From Aerococcus sanguinicola (GTDB taxonomy: Bacteria > Bacillota > Bacilli > Lactobacillales > Aerococcaceae), in the NCBI RefSeq assembly GCF_001543145.1, contig NZ_CP014160.1:1364001-1428000 (forward strand): 64,000 nucleotides of DNA, given 5' to 3'. Positions within the stretch are counted from its first letter, which is position 1. Each line of letters begins with the position of its first letter. Shown here in pieces: positions 7,795 through 15,850 of this stretch. The notes under the pieces were generated by a model. That model saw only the letters and a program-made list of their open reading frames with translations, had not been told where the DNA came from and ran no database searches. The position numbers were made by a program, and so were the translations under genes.

Positions 7795-9549
7795 ATGAAA
7801 AATATAAAAAAATATAAAATCCTAGTTGTCGATGATGATGACCGTATTTTACGACTTATCAAAAATACTCTTGAACGTTCGGGGTATAAGGTCGTTACGA
7901 AAGCAGACCTTAAGGATATTGAGCTTTCATCTTTTATCGGATATGACCTGATCTTACTTGATATTATGATGCCAATTAACGGTCTTGAAATCTGTCGACG
8001 TATTCGAAAACAGATTAAGGTACCAATTATATTTGTTACAGCTAAGCAATTAGATAGCGATTTGCTTGCTGGCATTAATGCTGGAGCAGATGATTATATA
8101 AAAAAACCTTTTAGCATTAAAGAATTAGAGGCTCGTGTGCAAATGCACCTTCGACGCGAAGAACGAAGCCAATTTCATCAAATTCAACATGGGGATTTAC
8201 TTCTTGATATTGACCAACAAGTCCTCTTTGTCAAAAATCAACCATTATCATTGACGAAACGTGAATTTACCTTGGTACACATACTTGCCAGCCAACCCAG
8301 AAAAATATTCACTGTTGAAGAGCTATTCGAGAGGCTCTATCCTGCTGAATCTGATACACAGTTTCGGTCAATTGCGGAATATATTTATCAAATTCGAAGT
8401 AAATTGAAGGTATATTCAATCAATCCCATTAGGACACAGTGGGGGGGGAGGCTATCAATGGAACGAAAACTCAACTTCCAAGGACATATAGAAAAAACAG
8501 TTTGGAGAATTATCTGGCAGTTTGGACTTTCTATTATCCTAGCTTATCTAGTTCCTCTAGTTTTTTTGAGTATAGAAATTCATAGCAATAGCTATTCTTT
8601 CAACCGAGAAGTATTGAATATTTTCTTCAATGTTTTTTCATGGATGTATGCTTGTACTATGCTTGTTATAATCATTTCGATTAACCTTACTAAACTATTA
8701 AAAATAGTCAAACAAGATATGGATATTGTCTATCATCAAAGTTTATGGTTAAATCATAACCCTCGTTCCTGGGATATTCAGATTGCTGAATTCAGCCAAA
8801 CAAATCGACATATTGAAGCGATGCAAGAAAGAATTGAGCGTATGGTTCAAGCGGAAAAGAAACAAAAAAAGGATGTTCTATTTAAAGTTTCCGCAATGGC
8901 TCACGATCTTAAAACCCCGCTAACAGTGATTCAGGGTAATGCAGAATTGCTGCAGTTTAGCATACAATCAAATCAAAACTATCAATGCCTTAAAGATATC
9001 GAAAAAGCCAGCCAACAATTAGATGATTATTTCAATCAATTAATTAGCTATGCTAAAATGTCTTATACAAAGCCTATTTACTTTTCTGACTATTCAGTCG
9101 AAAATTTGGCTAAAGTTATAAAAGATGAATGTGCCTATCTTATAGGAAAGACAATTACTTATCATCTTTCAGAAGACTTGAAGGAAGGGTATACAGTTCA
9201 TGTTGATATGGATTTAATTATTCGTTCGGTGGATAATATTATTAACAATGCAATAAGTTATGGGTCCAAGCCTAACCAAGAAATTAGATTGTACATTGTT
9301 GCAGATGCTAGACACTTACGAATTATAATATGGAATCGCGGTGCCGGCTTTTCAGAAGAAGTTTTAGAAAATTTTGGTAGTTTATTTTATAAAGCGGATA
9401 GCTCAAGATCTCATAAAAACCAGCATTTTGGAATTGGTCTCGCTTTCGTTAAACAAGTAATGGTACTGCACGCTGGTTATATCCAGCTCCAGAATATCAA
9501 TCAGGGGGCTCGGGTTGAACTAGCTATACCTGTTTATGAAAAAGGATAG
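7795..9549 (+). CDS. OmpR-type response regulator fused in frame to a histidine kinase (probable frameshift fusion)
   Basis: The 584-codon frame starts with a receiver domain (residues 5-115; acidic cluster VVDDDD, phospho-acceptor Asp56 in LLDIMMP, Lys in KKPF) and a winged-helix DNA-binding domain (about 130-218). It then runs straight into a sensor kinase. OmpR-type regulators normally end in WGxGYxW. Here the frame reads WGGRLSM because the G tract at 8441-8448 has eight Gs. With seven Gs the same DNA reads WGGGYQW and stops at 8489-8491, giving an ordinary 232-residue regulator. The fusion is therefore a tract-length variant, a phase-variable state or a sequencing error. No clear ribosome site precedes ATG 7795. 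Confidence 0.75.
   Translation: MKNIKKYKILVVDDDDRILRLIKNTLERSGYKVVTKADLKDIELSSFIGYDLILLDIMMPINGLEICRRIRKQIKVPIIFVTAKQLDSDLLAGINAGADDYIKKPFSIKELEARVQMHLRREERSQFHQIQHGDLLLDIDQQVLFVKNQPLSLTKREFTLVHILASQPRKIFTVEELFERLYPAESDTQFRSIAEYIYQIRSKLKVYSINPIRTQWGGRLSMERKLNFQGHIEKTVWRIIWQFGLSIILAYLVPLVFLSIEIHSNSYSFNREVLNIFFNVFSWMYACTMLVIIISINLTKLLKIVKQDMDIVYHQSLWLNHNPRSWDIQIAEFSQTNRHIEAMQERIERMVQAEKKQKKDVLFKVSAMAHDLKTPLTVIQGNAELLQFSIQSNQNYQCLKDIEKASQQLDDYFNQLISYAKMSYTKPIYFSDYSVENLAKVIKDECAYLIGKTITYHLSEDLKEGYTVHVDMDLIIRSVDNIINNAISYGSKPNQEIRLYIVADARHLRIIIWNRGAGFSEEVLENFGSLFYKADSSRSHKNQHFGIGLAFVKQVMVLHAGYIQLQNINQGARVELAIPVYEKG
8441..8448 (+). repeat. G8 homopolymer at the regulator-kinase junction
   Basis: Eight consecutive Gs set the reading frame of the regulator's last residues. 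The 3' end of the tract with the following AGG (GGGAGG, 8446-8451) is also the likely ribosome site of the kinase start at 8458. A change of one G would switch between a fused and two separate proteins. Confidence 0.8.
8458..9549 (+). CDS. sensor histidine kinase (separate start within the fused frame)
   Basis: Read from ATG 8458 this is a 363-residue kinase, with GGGAGG 6 bases upstream. Two membrane segments (about residues 17-38 and 51-75) enclose a very short outer loop, followed by a linker, the H-box MAHDLKTPLT (His149) and an ATPase domain with an N box (NIINNAISYG) and G boxes (NRGAGFS, FGIGLAFV). The short sensor region is typical of kinases that respond to membrane peptides through, or together with, their ABC transporter. 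In the canonical two-gene arrangement it would overlap the regulator gene by 34 bases. It is the same frame as the fused ORF. Confidence 0.75.
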   Translation: MERKLNFQGHIEKTVWRIIWQFGLSIILAYLVPLVFLSIEIHSNSYSFNREVLNIFFNVFSWMYACTMLVIIISINLTKLLKIVKQDMDIVYHQSLWLNHNPRSWDIQIAEFSQTNRHIEAMQERIERMVQAEKKQKKDVLFKVSAMAHDLKTPLTVIQGNAELLQFSIQSNQNYQCLKDIEKASQQLDDYFNQLISYAKMSYTKPIYFSDYSVENLAKVIKDECAYLIGKTITYHLSEDLKEGYTVHVDMDLIIRSVDNIINNAISYGSKPNQEIRLYIVADARHLRIIIWNRGAGFSEEVLENFGSLFYKADSSRSHKNQHFGIGLAFVKQVMVLHAGYIQLQNINQGARVELAIPVYEKG

Positions 9550-9633
9550 TGTTTATCAAACGCTAAGAATAGATTGTTGCTTTCCATGGCACTTGCTTTA
9601 TCATAGATTTAGCAGAATCCTAGGAGGTTTAAA

Positions 9634-10014
9634 ATGTCCAAGCAAGTCCAAGCCTGTCAAAAACTTTGGGCGCAAAATAAATATTTGGTACTGAGTAAGT
9701 CGCAGAAGCTCTACTTAGAAATTCGGGAGTATTTGAAAACAGAGGAGCCAGAATTAGATGTGGTAGAAGCCTATATCGATCAAGCCAAGGCCATGCCCGA
9801 AGACCGCGGCCAGGTTGTCAATGCCTACCAGCATGTCTGGGGCTACTTTAAAAAATTAGCGACCGACCGAGAAAAAGCTGATTTTATGGCCCTCCTGTCG
9901 GCATACCGGGAGGGCGAGGCTAATAAAGACAACTTGGCTCAGGCCGTAAGAGATTTATTGGTTCTTTATCCCAATGCTTATTTGGAGCAGTCTACTTTGT
10001 TATATGAAGTGTAG
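9634..10014 (+). CDS. DUF1722 (YbgA-type) family protein
   Basis: This 126-residue protein matches the DUF1722 domain found alone or at the C-terminus of YbgA-type proteins. Visible family blocks are the N-terminal NKYLVLSKSQKLYLEI, the central NAYQHVWGYFKK and the C-terminal LLVLYPNAYLEQSTLL. Its molecular role is not established. AGGAGG before ATG 9634 is well placed. It is followed by a weak terminator and so is probably transcribed alone. It is short because the N-terminal DUF523 half present in some relatives is absent. Confidence 0.75.
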   Translation: MSKQVQACQKLWAQNKYLVLSKSQKLYLEIREYLKTEEPELDVVEAYIDQAKAMPEDRGQVVNAYQHVWGYFKKLATDREKADFMALLSAYREGEANKDNLAQAVRDLLVLYPNAYLEQSTLLYEV

Positions 10015-10046
10015 AGATGGATATTTAAATAGTTATTAGCTGATAG

Positions 10047-10072
10047 AAGCTCCTGAGAAGGGGCTTTTTTCT
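10047..10072 (+). terminator. weak intrinsic terminator
   Basis: AAGCTCC pairs with GGGGCTT across a short loop, and a TTTTTT run follows, directly after the DUF1722 gene. Confidence 0.55.
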
Positions 10073-10179
10073 TTACTGAACTATAGGAATGAGCTTATAA
10101 GTGATTAATCGTTCTTTTAGAAAAATAAATCAAAGCAATGAAATAAAGTTCATATTATAATTTAATATTTTTTGTAAAG

Positions 10180-10193
10180 TGAACTATAATTCA
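10180..10193 (+). promoter_or_regulatory. putative TetR operator overlapping a -10 box
   Basis: The inverted repeat TGAA-CTATAA-TTCA contains a TATAAT -10 hexamer (10185-10190) 30 bases before the TetR start codon. This is a plausible autoregulatory site. A good -35 is not evident. Confidence 0.35.
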
Positions 10194-10220
10194 TTTATGA
10201 AACTTTAATGGGAGAGCACA

Positions 10221-10799
10221 ATGGCTAAAGATAATAAAGAAAAGTTAATTAAAGCGACTGATCACTTGCTTAGAGATAGAAGTATTAGCTCGATTACGAC
10301 TAAGGAGATTACAAAGGAGGCTGGAGTGTCTGTTGGTGTTTTTTACAACTATTTCACTAGCAAAGAAGATGTCTTTACCGAATTGATCAAGAGCTTCTTC
10401 AATTATTCACTAGCAGAAATGGAAAAACTTAAGGCAGAAATTACTGGTAACAATCTCCGGTCGGAATTAAAATTTAAAGAATTTTTGGTCAAGGGGATGG
10501 ATAAGAACTGGGAAAACCGGTTCTTAAATAGTGATATCCTGATGCTGTCACGAAAGGACCAGGCCTTTAAAGAGCTGATGGTGGATTTTAATGAACAGAT
10601 GGTTGCTATCATTGTTGCTATTTTAACCATTATTCAAGATGGCGGTCAGGATAAAGATCAAGTCACCAAAGCCAAATTAATCATGAACTTGATTCAAAAC
10701 TCTTACCCTGTCTTTTCTAGTTTTGAAGATGACCAAGAACAAGAAGCTTATATGGAGAAAGTTGTCAAAATAATTTTTGATCTGAGCTTTAATGAATAG
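10221..10799 (+). CDS. TetR family transcriptional regulator
   Basis: The 192-residue protein has an N-terminal helix-turn-helix (about residues 8-52: ITTKEITKEAGVSVGVFYNYFTSKEDVF) followed by an all-helical ligand-binding domain with no recognisable ligand motif. It is the first gene of a four-gene cluster, 11 bases before an ABC-2 exporter, which it most likely represses until an exported compound is bound. GGGAGAG precedes ATG 10221. The promoter region contains an inverted repeat that may be its operator. Confidence 0.85.
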   Translation: MAKDNKEKLIKATDHLLRDRSISSITTKEITKEAGVSVGVFYNYFTSKEDVFTELIKSFFNYSLAEMEKLKAEITGNNLRSELKFKEFLVKGMDKNWENRFLNSDILMLSRKDQAFKELMVDFNEQMVAIIVAILTIIQDGGQDKDQVTKAKLIMNLIQNSYPVFSSFEDDQEQEAYMEKVVKIIFDLSFNE

Positions 10800-10810
10800 A
10801 GGACGAGACT

Positions 10811-11752
10811 ATGGAGAATATTTTAACCGTCAAAGACCTATCGAAAACCTATAAAAATGGACGGAAAGCCTTAGATCGCCTGAATTTTCAGGTGGAAAAG
10901 GGTGAAATCCTGGGATTCTTAGGCCCCAATGGTGCTGGGAAAAGTACCACCATTAATATTTTATCTACGCTTTTAAAGGCGGATGAAGGCAAGCTGACCT
11001 ACTTTGGTGATGAAGGACTGTCCTTGAAGAGAATCAAACAAAGCCTCGGTATTGTACCGCAAGAACTCGCTATTTATGAAGAAATTTCGGCCTACCAGAA
11101 TGTTAAATTCTTTGCCTCCCTCTATGGCGTCAAGAAAGCTGAAATGAAGGACAAGGTTGACAATGCGCTTAGAAAGGTGGGACTAGAAGAGCGAAAACAT
11201 GATAAAGCTGCCACTTTTTCAGGTGGGATGAAGCGGCGCTTAAACATCGCCTGTGCCATAGCCCATGATCCCCAATTAATTATTTTTGATGAGCCCACGG
11301 TGGGAATTGACCCTCAATCTCGAAACCACATCCTCGACTCCATCAAGTCTTTGCGAGCTGAAGGGGCCACGATTATCTACACTACCCATTACATGGAGGA
11401 AGTCCAGCAAATTTGTGACCGAGTTATCATCATGGACGGGGGAGTGGTTTTGTTAAATGATCGCTTGGATAATATTTTGGATGATTACAGTGATGCCAGC
11501 TATCAAATTAGCCTCAACCAGCCCATGTCCAAAGATTTATTGGACAAGATCCGTCAGCTCCCTCATGTGTTGACGGCTGATCAAGACAGCGATTTGCATT
11601 TGAATCTCACTATGAAGAAAACAGGCACTTCCCTAAATGCAGTCTTGTCGCTTTTGTTGCAATCTCATATTGCTATTAGTGGTATCCAAACCAAGAAGAA
11701 GAACCTAGAAGATGTCTTCTTAAGCTTAACTGGGAAGAGATTAAGAGACTAA
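10811..11752 (+). CDS. ABC-2 exporter ATP-binding protein (DrrA/multidrug type)
   Basis: This 313-residue ATPase has Walker A GPNGAGKST (about residue 38), signature FSGGMKRRLNIA, Walker B LIIFDEPTVGIDP and the switch His in TTHYMEE. A C-terminal extension of about 90 residues, typical of DrrA-like ATPases, ends in the conserved LEDVFLSLTGK block. It works with the two permeases encoded immediately downstream and is probably under control of the TetR gene upstream. The likely role is efflux of a drug, peptide or lipid, but the substrate is unknown. Confidence 0.85.
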   Translation: MENILTVKDLSKTYKNGRKALDRLNFQVEKGEILGFLGPNGAGKSTTINILSTLLKADEGKLTYFGDEGLSLKRIKQSLGIVPQELAIYEEISAYQNVKFFASLYGVKKAEMKDKVDNALRKVGLEERKHDKAATFSGGMKRRLNIACAIAHDPQLIIFDEPTVGIDPQSRNHILDSIKSLRAEGATIIYTTHYMEEVQQICDRVIIMDGGVVLLNDRLDNILDDYSDASYQISLNQPMSKDLLDKIRQLPHVLTADQDSDLHLNLTMKKTGTSLNAVLSLLLQSHIAISGIQTKKKNLEDVFLSLTGKRLRD

Positions 11753-11763
11753 GGGGGATGCTT

Positions 11764-12504
11764 ATGTTAACCATCATGAAACAAGATCTGGTGAATCTCT
11801 TTAAAAATAAACCGATTATGACCTATCTTTTACTCTATCCGCTGCTCTTAATTAGAGTGACAGGCTTTGTTTTTTCTCCGCTTTTTAGTGATGATTTACT
11901 TACGGCCTATGACTATTATGGCGTCACCATGATGATCTATTTATCCATGGCCACGGTGATTATCTTGCCCGAGCTCTTGTTTGGTCACCAGGTCAAGTAT
12001 GCCAATTATCGGATTGTCTATTCGCCCATAGCCAGGTATAAGGTTTACCTTTCTAAATTAATCGTGGCTATTGCAGTCTCCTATGTCATCCTCGCCAGCT
12101 ATATCTTGATTTTTAATACGAGCGGATGGGTTAACTATGGGGGACGGCATGTGTTTGATATCTTATTACTTGATTTAAGTTTGGTGACTTTCTCAGTCAC
12201 CTATGGGGGAGCCTTTTGCCTCTTACTAAAAAGTGAAGATCTAGCCACAAAAATTCTAAACTTAGTGATTAACCTTTTTGCGATGCTGTCGGGGTTATTC
12301 TTTCCCATGTCTATCTTTGGCAAGCGGATTAGTCAAATAGCCAATCTGTCACCGATCGGACAGGTGATGGAGAGCTTTTTTGAAATCATTTATGATAACA
12401 ATAATCATTCTCTTTCAACGACCATGATGATCTTATTATTAGCGTCACTAATTTTTTTATTCATTATTCATTTAAAGTATCACCCTGAAGATTTTGGAGA
12501 GTAA
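11764..12504 (+). CDS. ABC-2 type transporter permease (first)
   Basis: This permease of about 246 residues has six membrane segments and a cytoplasmic N-terminus. The AAGGGGG site at 11751-11757 abuts ATG 11758 but is 6 bases from the in-frame ATG 11764, so the latter is chosen. It follows the ATPase gene directly and is 2 bases before the second permease. The central block (SKLIVAIAVSYVILASYI) and the C-terminal SGLFFPMSIFGKRISQIANLSP fit the ABC-2 membrane family, where the last part lies near the translocation path. Confidence 0.8.
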   Translation: MLTIMKQDLVNLFKNKPIMTYLLLYPLLLIRVTGFVFSPLFSDDLLTAYDYYGVTMMIYLSMATVIILPELLFGHQVKYANYRIVYSPIARYKVYLSKLIVAIAVSYVILASYILIFNTSGWVNYGGRHVFDILLLDLSLVTFSVTYGGAFCLLLKSEDLATKILNLVINLFAMLSGLFFPMSIFGKRISQIANLSPIGQVMESFFEIIYDNNNHSLSTTMMILLLASLIFLFIIHLKYHPEDFGE

Positions 12505-12506
12505 AA

Positions 12507-13457
12507 ATGAAATTTATTATTCTAAATAATAATTTAAAGCGACTATTTCAAGTTCAATCTTATCTCTGGTTGTCAATTTTGATTGTTTTTGTAACGGTTG
12601 CCGCTAGTGCCTTTGTCATTACTATGGATCTTCCTAAGCCTATAATAGGAGTCGATTCAAGTGCCAGTGACTTGTTAGCCTTGGATAATGATGCTTTAAC
12701 TGTTGAAGCACTGTCAGGAGACAAGCAGGACTTTACTCCGTTAATCACTGGTCAATATGACGCCTACATCAGTAAGGGTGAAGGTAAATACCATGTGACC
12801 ACGGTAAGAAATTCAGCTTTAGGGGGAGGCTTAAGTCAATGGCTCAATGAGGGGAAAATTCCCAGTCAACCGGCATCAAGCGAGGATCATTTCAAAGTGC
12901 TGCTCAGTGTTTTAGCCATGACTTCGATGATCCTCTCCTTAATCCTCTATCGTTTTTATTTTGATGACCGACAAGGGATTGTTAAGCGGATTTATTCTAG
13001 TGGGCTTTCGACTTTTTCTTATCTTTCCCAGCAAGTACTTTTCACTTTCTTACTTTTATTTATTATTAATGCTTTAGCTTGCGCTACCTTATTGCCTATG
13101 TTTGACCTGGCTCTATCTGGACACCTTTTCTTATACCTATTCTTAATCGAATTATTTGCGGCCAATTTTGGTATGTTCTTATCAACCCTAACCAAGAAAA
13201 ACCAAGGGGCACTCCTAGTCGGTACTATGCTATCTGTTTTGACCATGCTTCTTTCGGGGGCTTTGTTACCTGTAAAAGGAGACACTCTACAAGAGCTTAT
13301 CCAGCCATTTTTCCCGCAATACTATATCTCAAAATTCGGAGATGATTTGGACGGGCAATCGCTGGCATTAGGTCAATCGTTAGGGCCTATTCTAATATAT
13401 ATTTTAGCCTTTTTCTTGCTAGGATACCTCATTCAAAAGCGAAGAATTGAAGATTGA
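12507..13457 (+). CDS. ABC-2 type transporter permease (second)
   Basis: This 316-residue permease has one N-terminal membrane segment, an outer domain of about 90 residues (residues 40-130) and then five clustered segments. This is the usual YhgE/DrrB-like ABC-2 layout. The conserved SGALLPVKG...FFPQYYISKFGD block lies before the last segment. It is 2 bases after the first permease, with GGAGAG upstream of its ATG. The pair probably forms a heterodimer with the upstream ATPase. A different gene set begins 514 bp downstream. Confidence 0.8.
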   Translation: MKFIILNNNLKRLFQVQSYLWLSILIVFVTVAASAFVITMDLPKPIIGVDSSASDLLALDNDALTVEALSGDKQDFTPLITGQYDAYISKGEGKYHVTTVRNSALGGGLSQWLNEGKIPSQPASSEDHFKVLLSVLAMTSMILSLILYRFYFDDRQGIVKRIYSSGLSTFSYLSQQVLFTFLLLFIINALACATLLPMFDLALSGHLFLYLFLIELFAANFGMFLSTLTKKNQGALLVGTMLSVLTMLLSGALLPVKGDTLQELIQPFFPQYYISKFGDDLDGQSLALGQSLGPILIYILAFFLLGYLIQKRRIED

Positions 13458-13490
13458 TGGCGTCAAGAACTAATCAGGAAATGAGTGATG

Positions 13491-13520
13491 CCACAGCTCG
13501 TAAGCTATTAAGAGCTGTGG
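13491..13520 (+). other. perfect hairpin without a T run
   Basis: CCACAGCTC at 13491-13499 is perfectly complementary to GAGCTGTGG at 13512-13520 with a 12-base loop. No T tract follows, so it may be a weak terminator, an mRNA 3' stabiliser or an operator for the exporter operon. Confidence 0.5.
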
Positions 13521-13601
13521 TTGATAAAGAAGTTCTTTGTTGGCACGGAAATTCAAAGCGAGATCCAGACAATATTACACTTTAATAAATGAATAAAAAT
13601 A

Positions 13602-13730
13602 TTGAAGAGTAGTTCGGAGTAGTTCGGAGCGACTTACAGTAAATTTCAACACTTTCAGCTAATTAGAGTACTTTTTATAGGTTTAGAGTAAGTTGAAAGG
13701 GTTCAGAGTAGCATGACTTTATTGAGAGTA
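13602..13730 (+). repeat. phased AGAGTA direct repeats
   Basis: AGAGTA occurs at 13606, 13665, 13685, 13705 and 13725. The last four are exactly 20 bp apart and share a TTNAGAGTA core. A tandem AGTAGTTCGG pair sits at 13610-13629. Two helical turns between copies is the spacing expected of sites for a protein that binds one face of DNA. The array lies in the 514-bp gap between the TetR/ABC-2 operon and the two-component genes. I see no ORF in the rest of that gap. Confidence 0.7.
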
Positions 13731-13971
13731 GTTTCTTAGTAATAACTCTACTATGTAGCGTTTTTTATCATTTTCTTCCCCATCTATTCACCCATAATTA
13801 GGGTGTTATGTATTTCAATGCAAAAGATAATAGCGGTTTTCTGACAAGTTTTAATTGTTTAAGAATTCCGCTTTTTTGTTTTTTTATAAATCGAGAGATT
13901 ATCTGATAGAATGGGAGTGAAAGAATAAAATGATATGGAAGGATGGCTATCATTTAAGGAGGAGATGAACG

Positions 13972-14613
13972 ATGAATTCACTACTTCTAGTTGAAGATGA
14001 CCCCGTGATTGGCCAAGAGATTGTCGACTTTTTGACCAAGCATGGCTTTGATGTAGAGCTGGCGAAAAATTTTGCTGAAGGGCAAGCGGCGTCGAACCAA
14101 GCTTATGATCTGGCTATTCTGGATTTAAATTTGCCGGATGGGAATGGTTTTGATCTTTTGGCACTCTTTTTAGAGAATCATATCAAAGTGATCATTACTA
14201 CTGTGGTGGCTGATGTGGATTTTATTGCGGAAGCTCTCGATGCGGGAGCGTCGGACTATCTCACCAAACCCTTTAACCTGAATATCCTGCGGGCTCGGAT
14301 TGCGGCTTGCTTGAGAGACTTTGGGCCTATGGAAGTGGACAGCGATCTAGTCCTTAAAGAAGACCAGGGAATAATTTGTTACCAGGGGCAGGTGGTTGCT
14401 TTGACGGCTTTGGAATATCGTCTTTTGGCCCACTTTATCAGACACCGGGGCCAGCTTCTGACTCGGGACCAATTGCTGGATCGCTTCTGGGATGCTCGGC
14501 AGGCCTATGTGAATGACAATACTCTGACCGCCACGATTAAGCGGATCCGCGACAAGACCTCCAAGGATCTGATTGAAACCGTCCGCGGTATCGGCTACCG
14601 GTTGAAGCTATGA
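13972..14613 (+). CDS. OmpR-type response regulator
   Basis: This 213-residue regulator has a receiver domain (residues 3-112; EDD acidic pocket, phospho-acceptor Asp51 in AILDLNLPDG, conserved Lys in LTKPFN) and a C-terminal winged helix (about 125-211, ending in VRGIGYRL). AAGGAGG precedes ATG 13972. It overlaps the kinase gene by four bases. A FtsX-type ABC transporter gene pair follows the kinase, the common BceRS-BceAB arrangement, so it probably controls that transporter in response to a cell-wall-active peptide. A phased repeat array lies 240 bp upstream. Confidence 0.88.
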   Translation: MNSLLLVEDDPVIGQEIVDFLTKHGFDVELAKNFAEGQAASNQAYDLAILDLNLPDGNGFDLLALFLENHIKVIITTVVADVDFIAEALDAGASDYLTKPFNLNILRARIAACLRDFGPMEVDSDLVLKEDQGIICYQGQVVALTALEYRLLAHFIRHRGQLLTRDQLLDRFWDARQAYVNDNTLTATIKRIRDKTSKDLIETVRGIGYRLKL

Positions 14614-15449
14614 TTTATATATTGTGGCTTCTAAGCATACTTGGTGTATTTTGCTGGTTGAAGTTCCGCCAGCGCCGGCGGATTCAAGAGCTGACAGATC
14701 TGATTGACCAACTCTACCAGAAAGATTATCAGATTCCCATGAAGCAGGATGATTTCTCCCAGTTGGAAGACCAGATCTATAAGTTATTTATTGAGCTCGT
14801 TGAAGAAAAGGAAAAGGTTCAGCAACTTTCCCAAGATCAGAGTCAGAATATCGAAGACATTGCCCACCAGATTAAGACGCCGATTACGGGCATGCTCTTT
14901 GCCTTGGAAAATGATAAGACGGATCCGGCGACTCTCTCCCAGCAATTAAACCGGCTCAACGACTTGTCCAATGCGCTCTTGAAGTTGGCCAGTCTGGATA
15001 ATAATCTTGAGAGTTTCAAATTGTCGCCAGTTCACTTGAGGGAAGTGGTAGACTATGCTCTGGATATCTTAAGTGACGAGATTGAGGACCATGGAATTGT
15101 CGTTGATATTAATATAGGGGAGGCGGTTATGCTCGGGCACTTTAACTGGTTGAGCGAGGCTGTCATTAATATCCTAAAGAATGCCATTAACCAGGAAGGC
15201 ACACGTCGAATCTGGCTAAGGGCTCGGGAGAACCCCATTTATTTGGAATTGTCTATCCAAGATGATGGGGGAGGAATTGCTGAAGGCAAGCAAAAGAAGA
15301 TTTTCCAGCGTTTCTATAAAGATCCTGATTCTAAGGGCTTTGGGATTGGCCTCGCTATGGCCAAGCGCATTGTTGAAAAACACCAGGGGCAAATTAGCTG
15401 CCGAAATACCGACCAAGGGGCAGAATTTATCCTGCAATTTTATAAGTGA
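14610..15449 (+). CDS. sensor histidine kinase, BceS-like (short sensor)
   Basis: This 279-residue kinase has one clear N-terminal membrane segment (residues 1-18) and essentially no outer sensing domain, so the signal is likely to come from a partner such as the ABC transporter encoded downstream. The H-box is IAHQIKTPITG (His86). The ATPase domain has the N box NILKNAINQEG and the G box FGIGLAMAK. It overlaps the regulator gene by ATGA. About 400 bp containing structured repeats separates it from the transporter genes. Confidence 0.85.
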   Translation: MIYILWLLSILGVFCWLKFRQRRRIQELTDLIDQLYQKDYQIPMKQDDFSQLEDQIYKLFIELVEEKEKVQQLSQDQSQNIEDIAHQIKTPITGMLFALENDKTDPATLSQQLNRLNDLSNALLKLASLDNNLESFKLSPVHLREVVDYALDILSDEIEDHGIVVDINIGEAVMLGHFNWLSEAVINILKNAINQEGTRRIWLRARENPIYLELSIQDDGGGIAEGKQKKIFQRFYKDPDSKGFGIGLAMAKRIVEKHQGQISCRNTDQGAEFILQFYK

Positions 15450-15553
15450 GAGGGAAGATGTTATAAAAATCGATTAGACATAAATCGGCTAAAGTCGTTC
15501 TTATTCTTATTTGCTCCAATCATCCAAGCCTAAGCGCCAAGTCTCACGCCCTT

Positions 15554-15669
15554 AGTCGGGTTCAGTCTGGCAGCTTTCGTGTCACTTCACAAGTCTCCGC
15601 CGCAGTCTTGCAGACTGCTTTGGCGACTTGCTCCAGTGAACGAAAGCTAACCGCCAGCCTTCACACCCT
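15554..15669 (+). repeat. family 2 long hairpin element, unit 1
   Basis: The unit begins AGTCGGGTTC and ends CACACCCT. Between them is a long imperfect hairpin: CTTTCGT (15574-15580) pairs with ACGAAAG (15640-15646), CTGGC pairs with the GCCAG before the end, and an inner stem forms from GCAGTC and GACTGC. Just upstream (about 15520-15552) lies a sequence resembling the tail of a further, degenerate unit. The 401-bp gap 15450-15850 between kinase and transporter genes is largely made of these units. Confidence 0.75.
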
Positions 15670-15673
15670 GTGT

Positions 15674-15792
15674 AGTCGGGTTCGCAAGAGCAGCTTTGGA
15701 GTGCTTTCGCAAGTCGGAAACGTGCAAGCGAGGCTTGCCCTTATCCCGACTTACTCCAAGCATCCAAAGCTAACCGCTCTTACTCACACCCT
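15674..15792 (+). repeat. family 2 long hairpin element, unit 2
   Basis: The same end motifs enclose a different stem: CTTTGGA (15694-15700) pairs with TCCAAAG (15763-15769), and AAGAG pairs with CTCTT outside it. Compared with unit 1 both sides of the stem changed together, which points to conservation of the fold. A third member is nested at 50644-50758. The frame that stays open across this unit into the next gene is not considered coding. Confidence 0.75.
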
Positions 15793-15850
15793 TTATTTTG
15801 TCACCTTCTTGTCACCTTCGTCCGCTATAGTCAAACTAGGAGGAGATCTT

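Noticed and set aside
13602..13730. CRISPR array
   Set aside because: The repeated part is only about 6-9 bases with 20-bp spacing, and there are no cas genes; a protein-binding array fits better.
15608..15850. N-terminal extension of the ABC ATPase frame through the repeats
   Set aside because: The frame is open by chance across the hairpin units. The ribosome site and the conserved ATPase start are at 15851.
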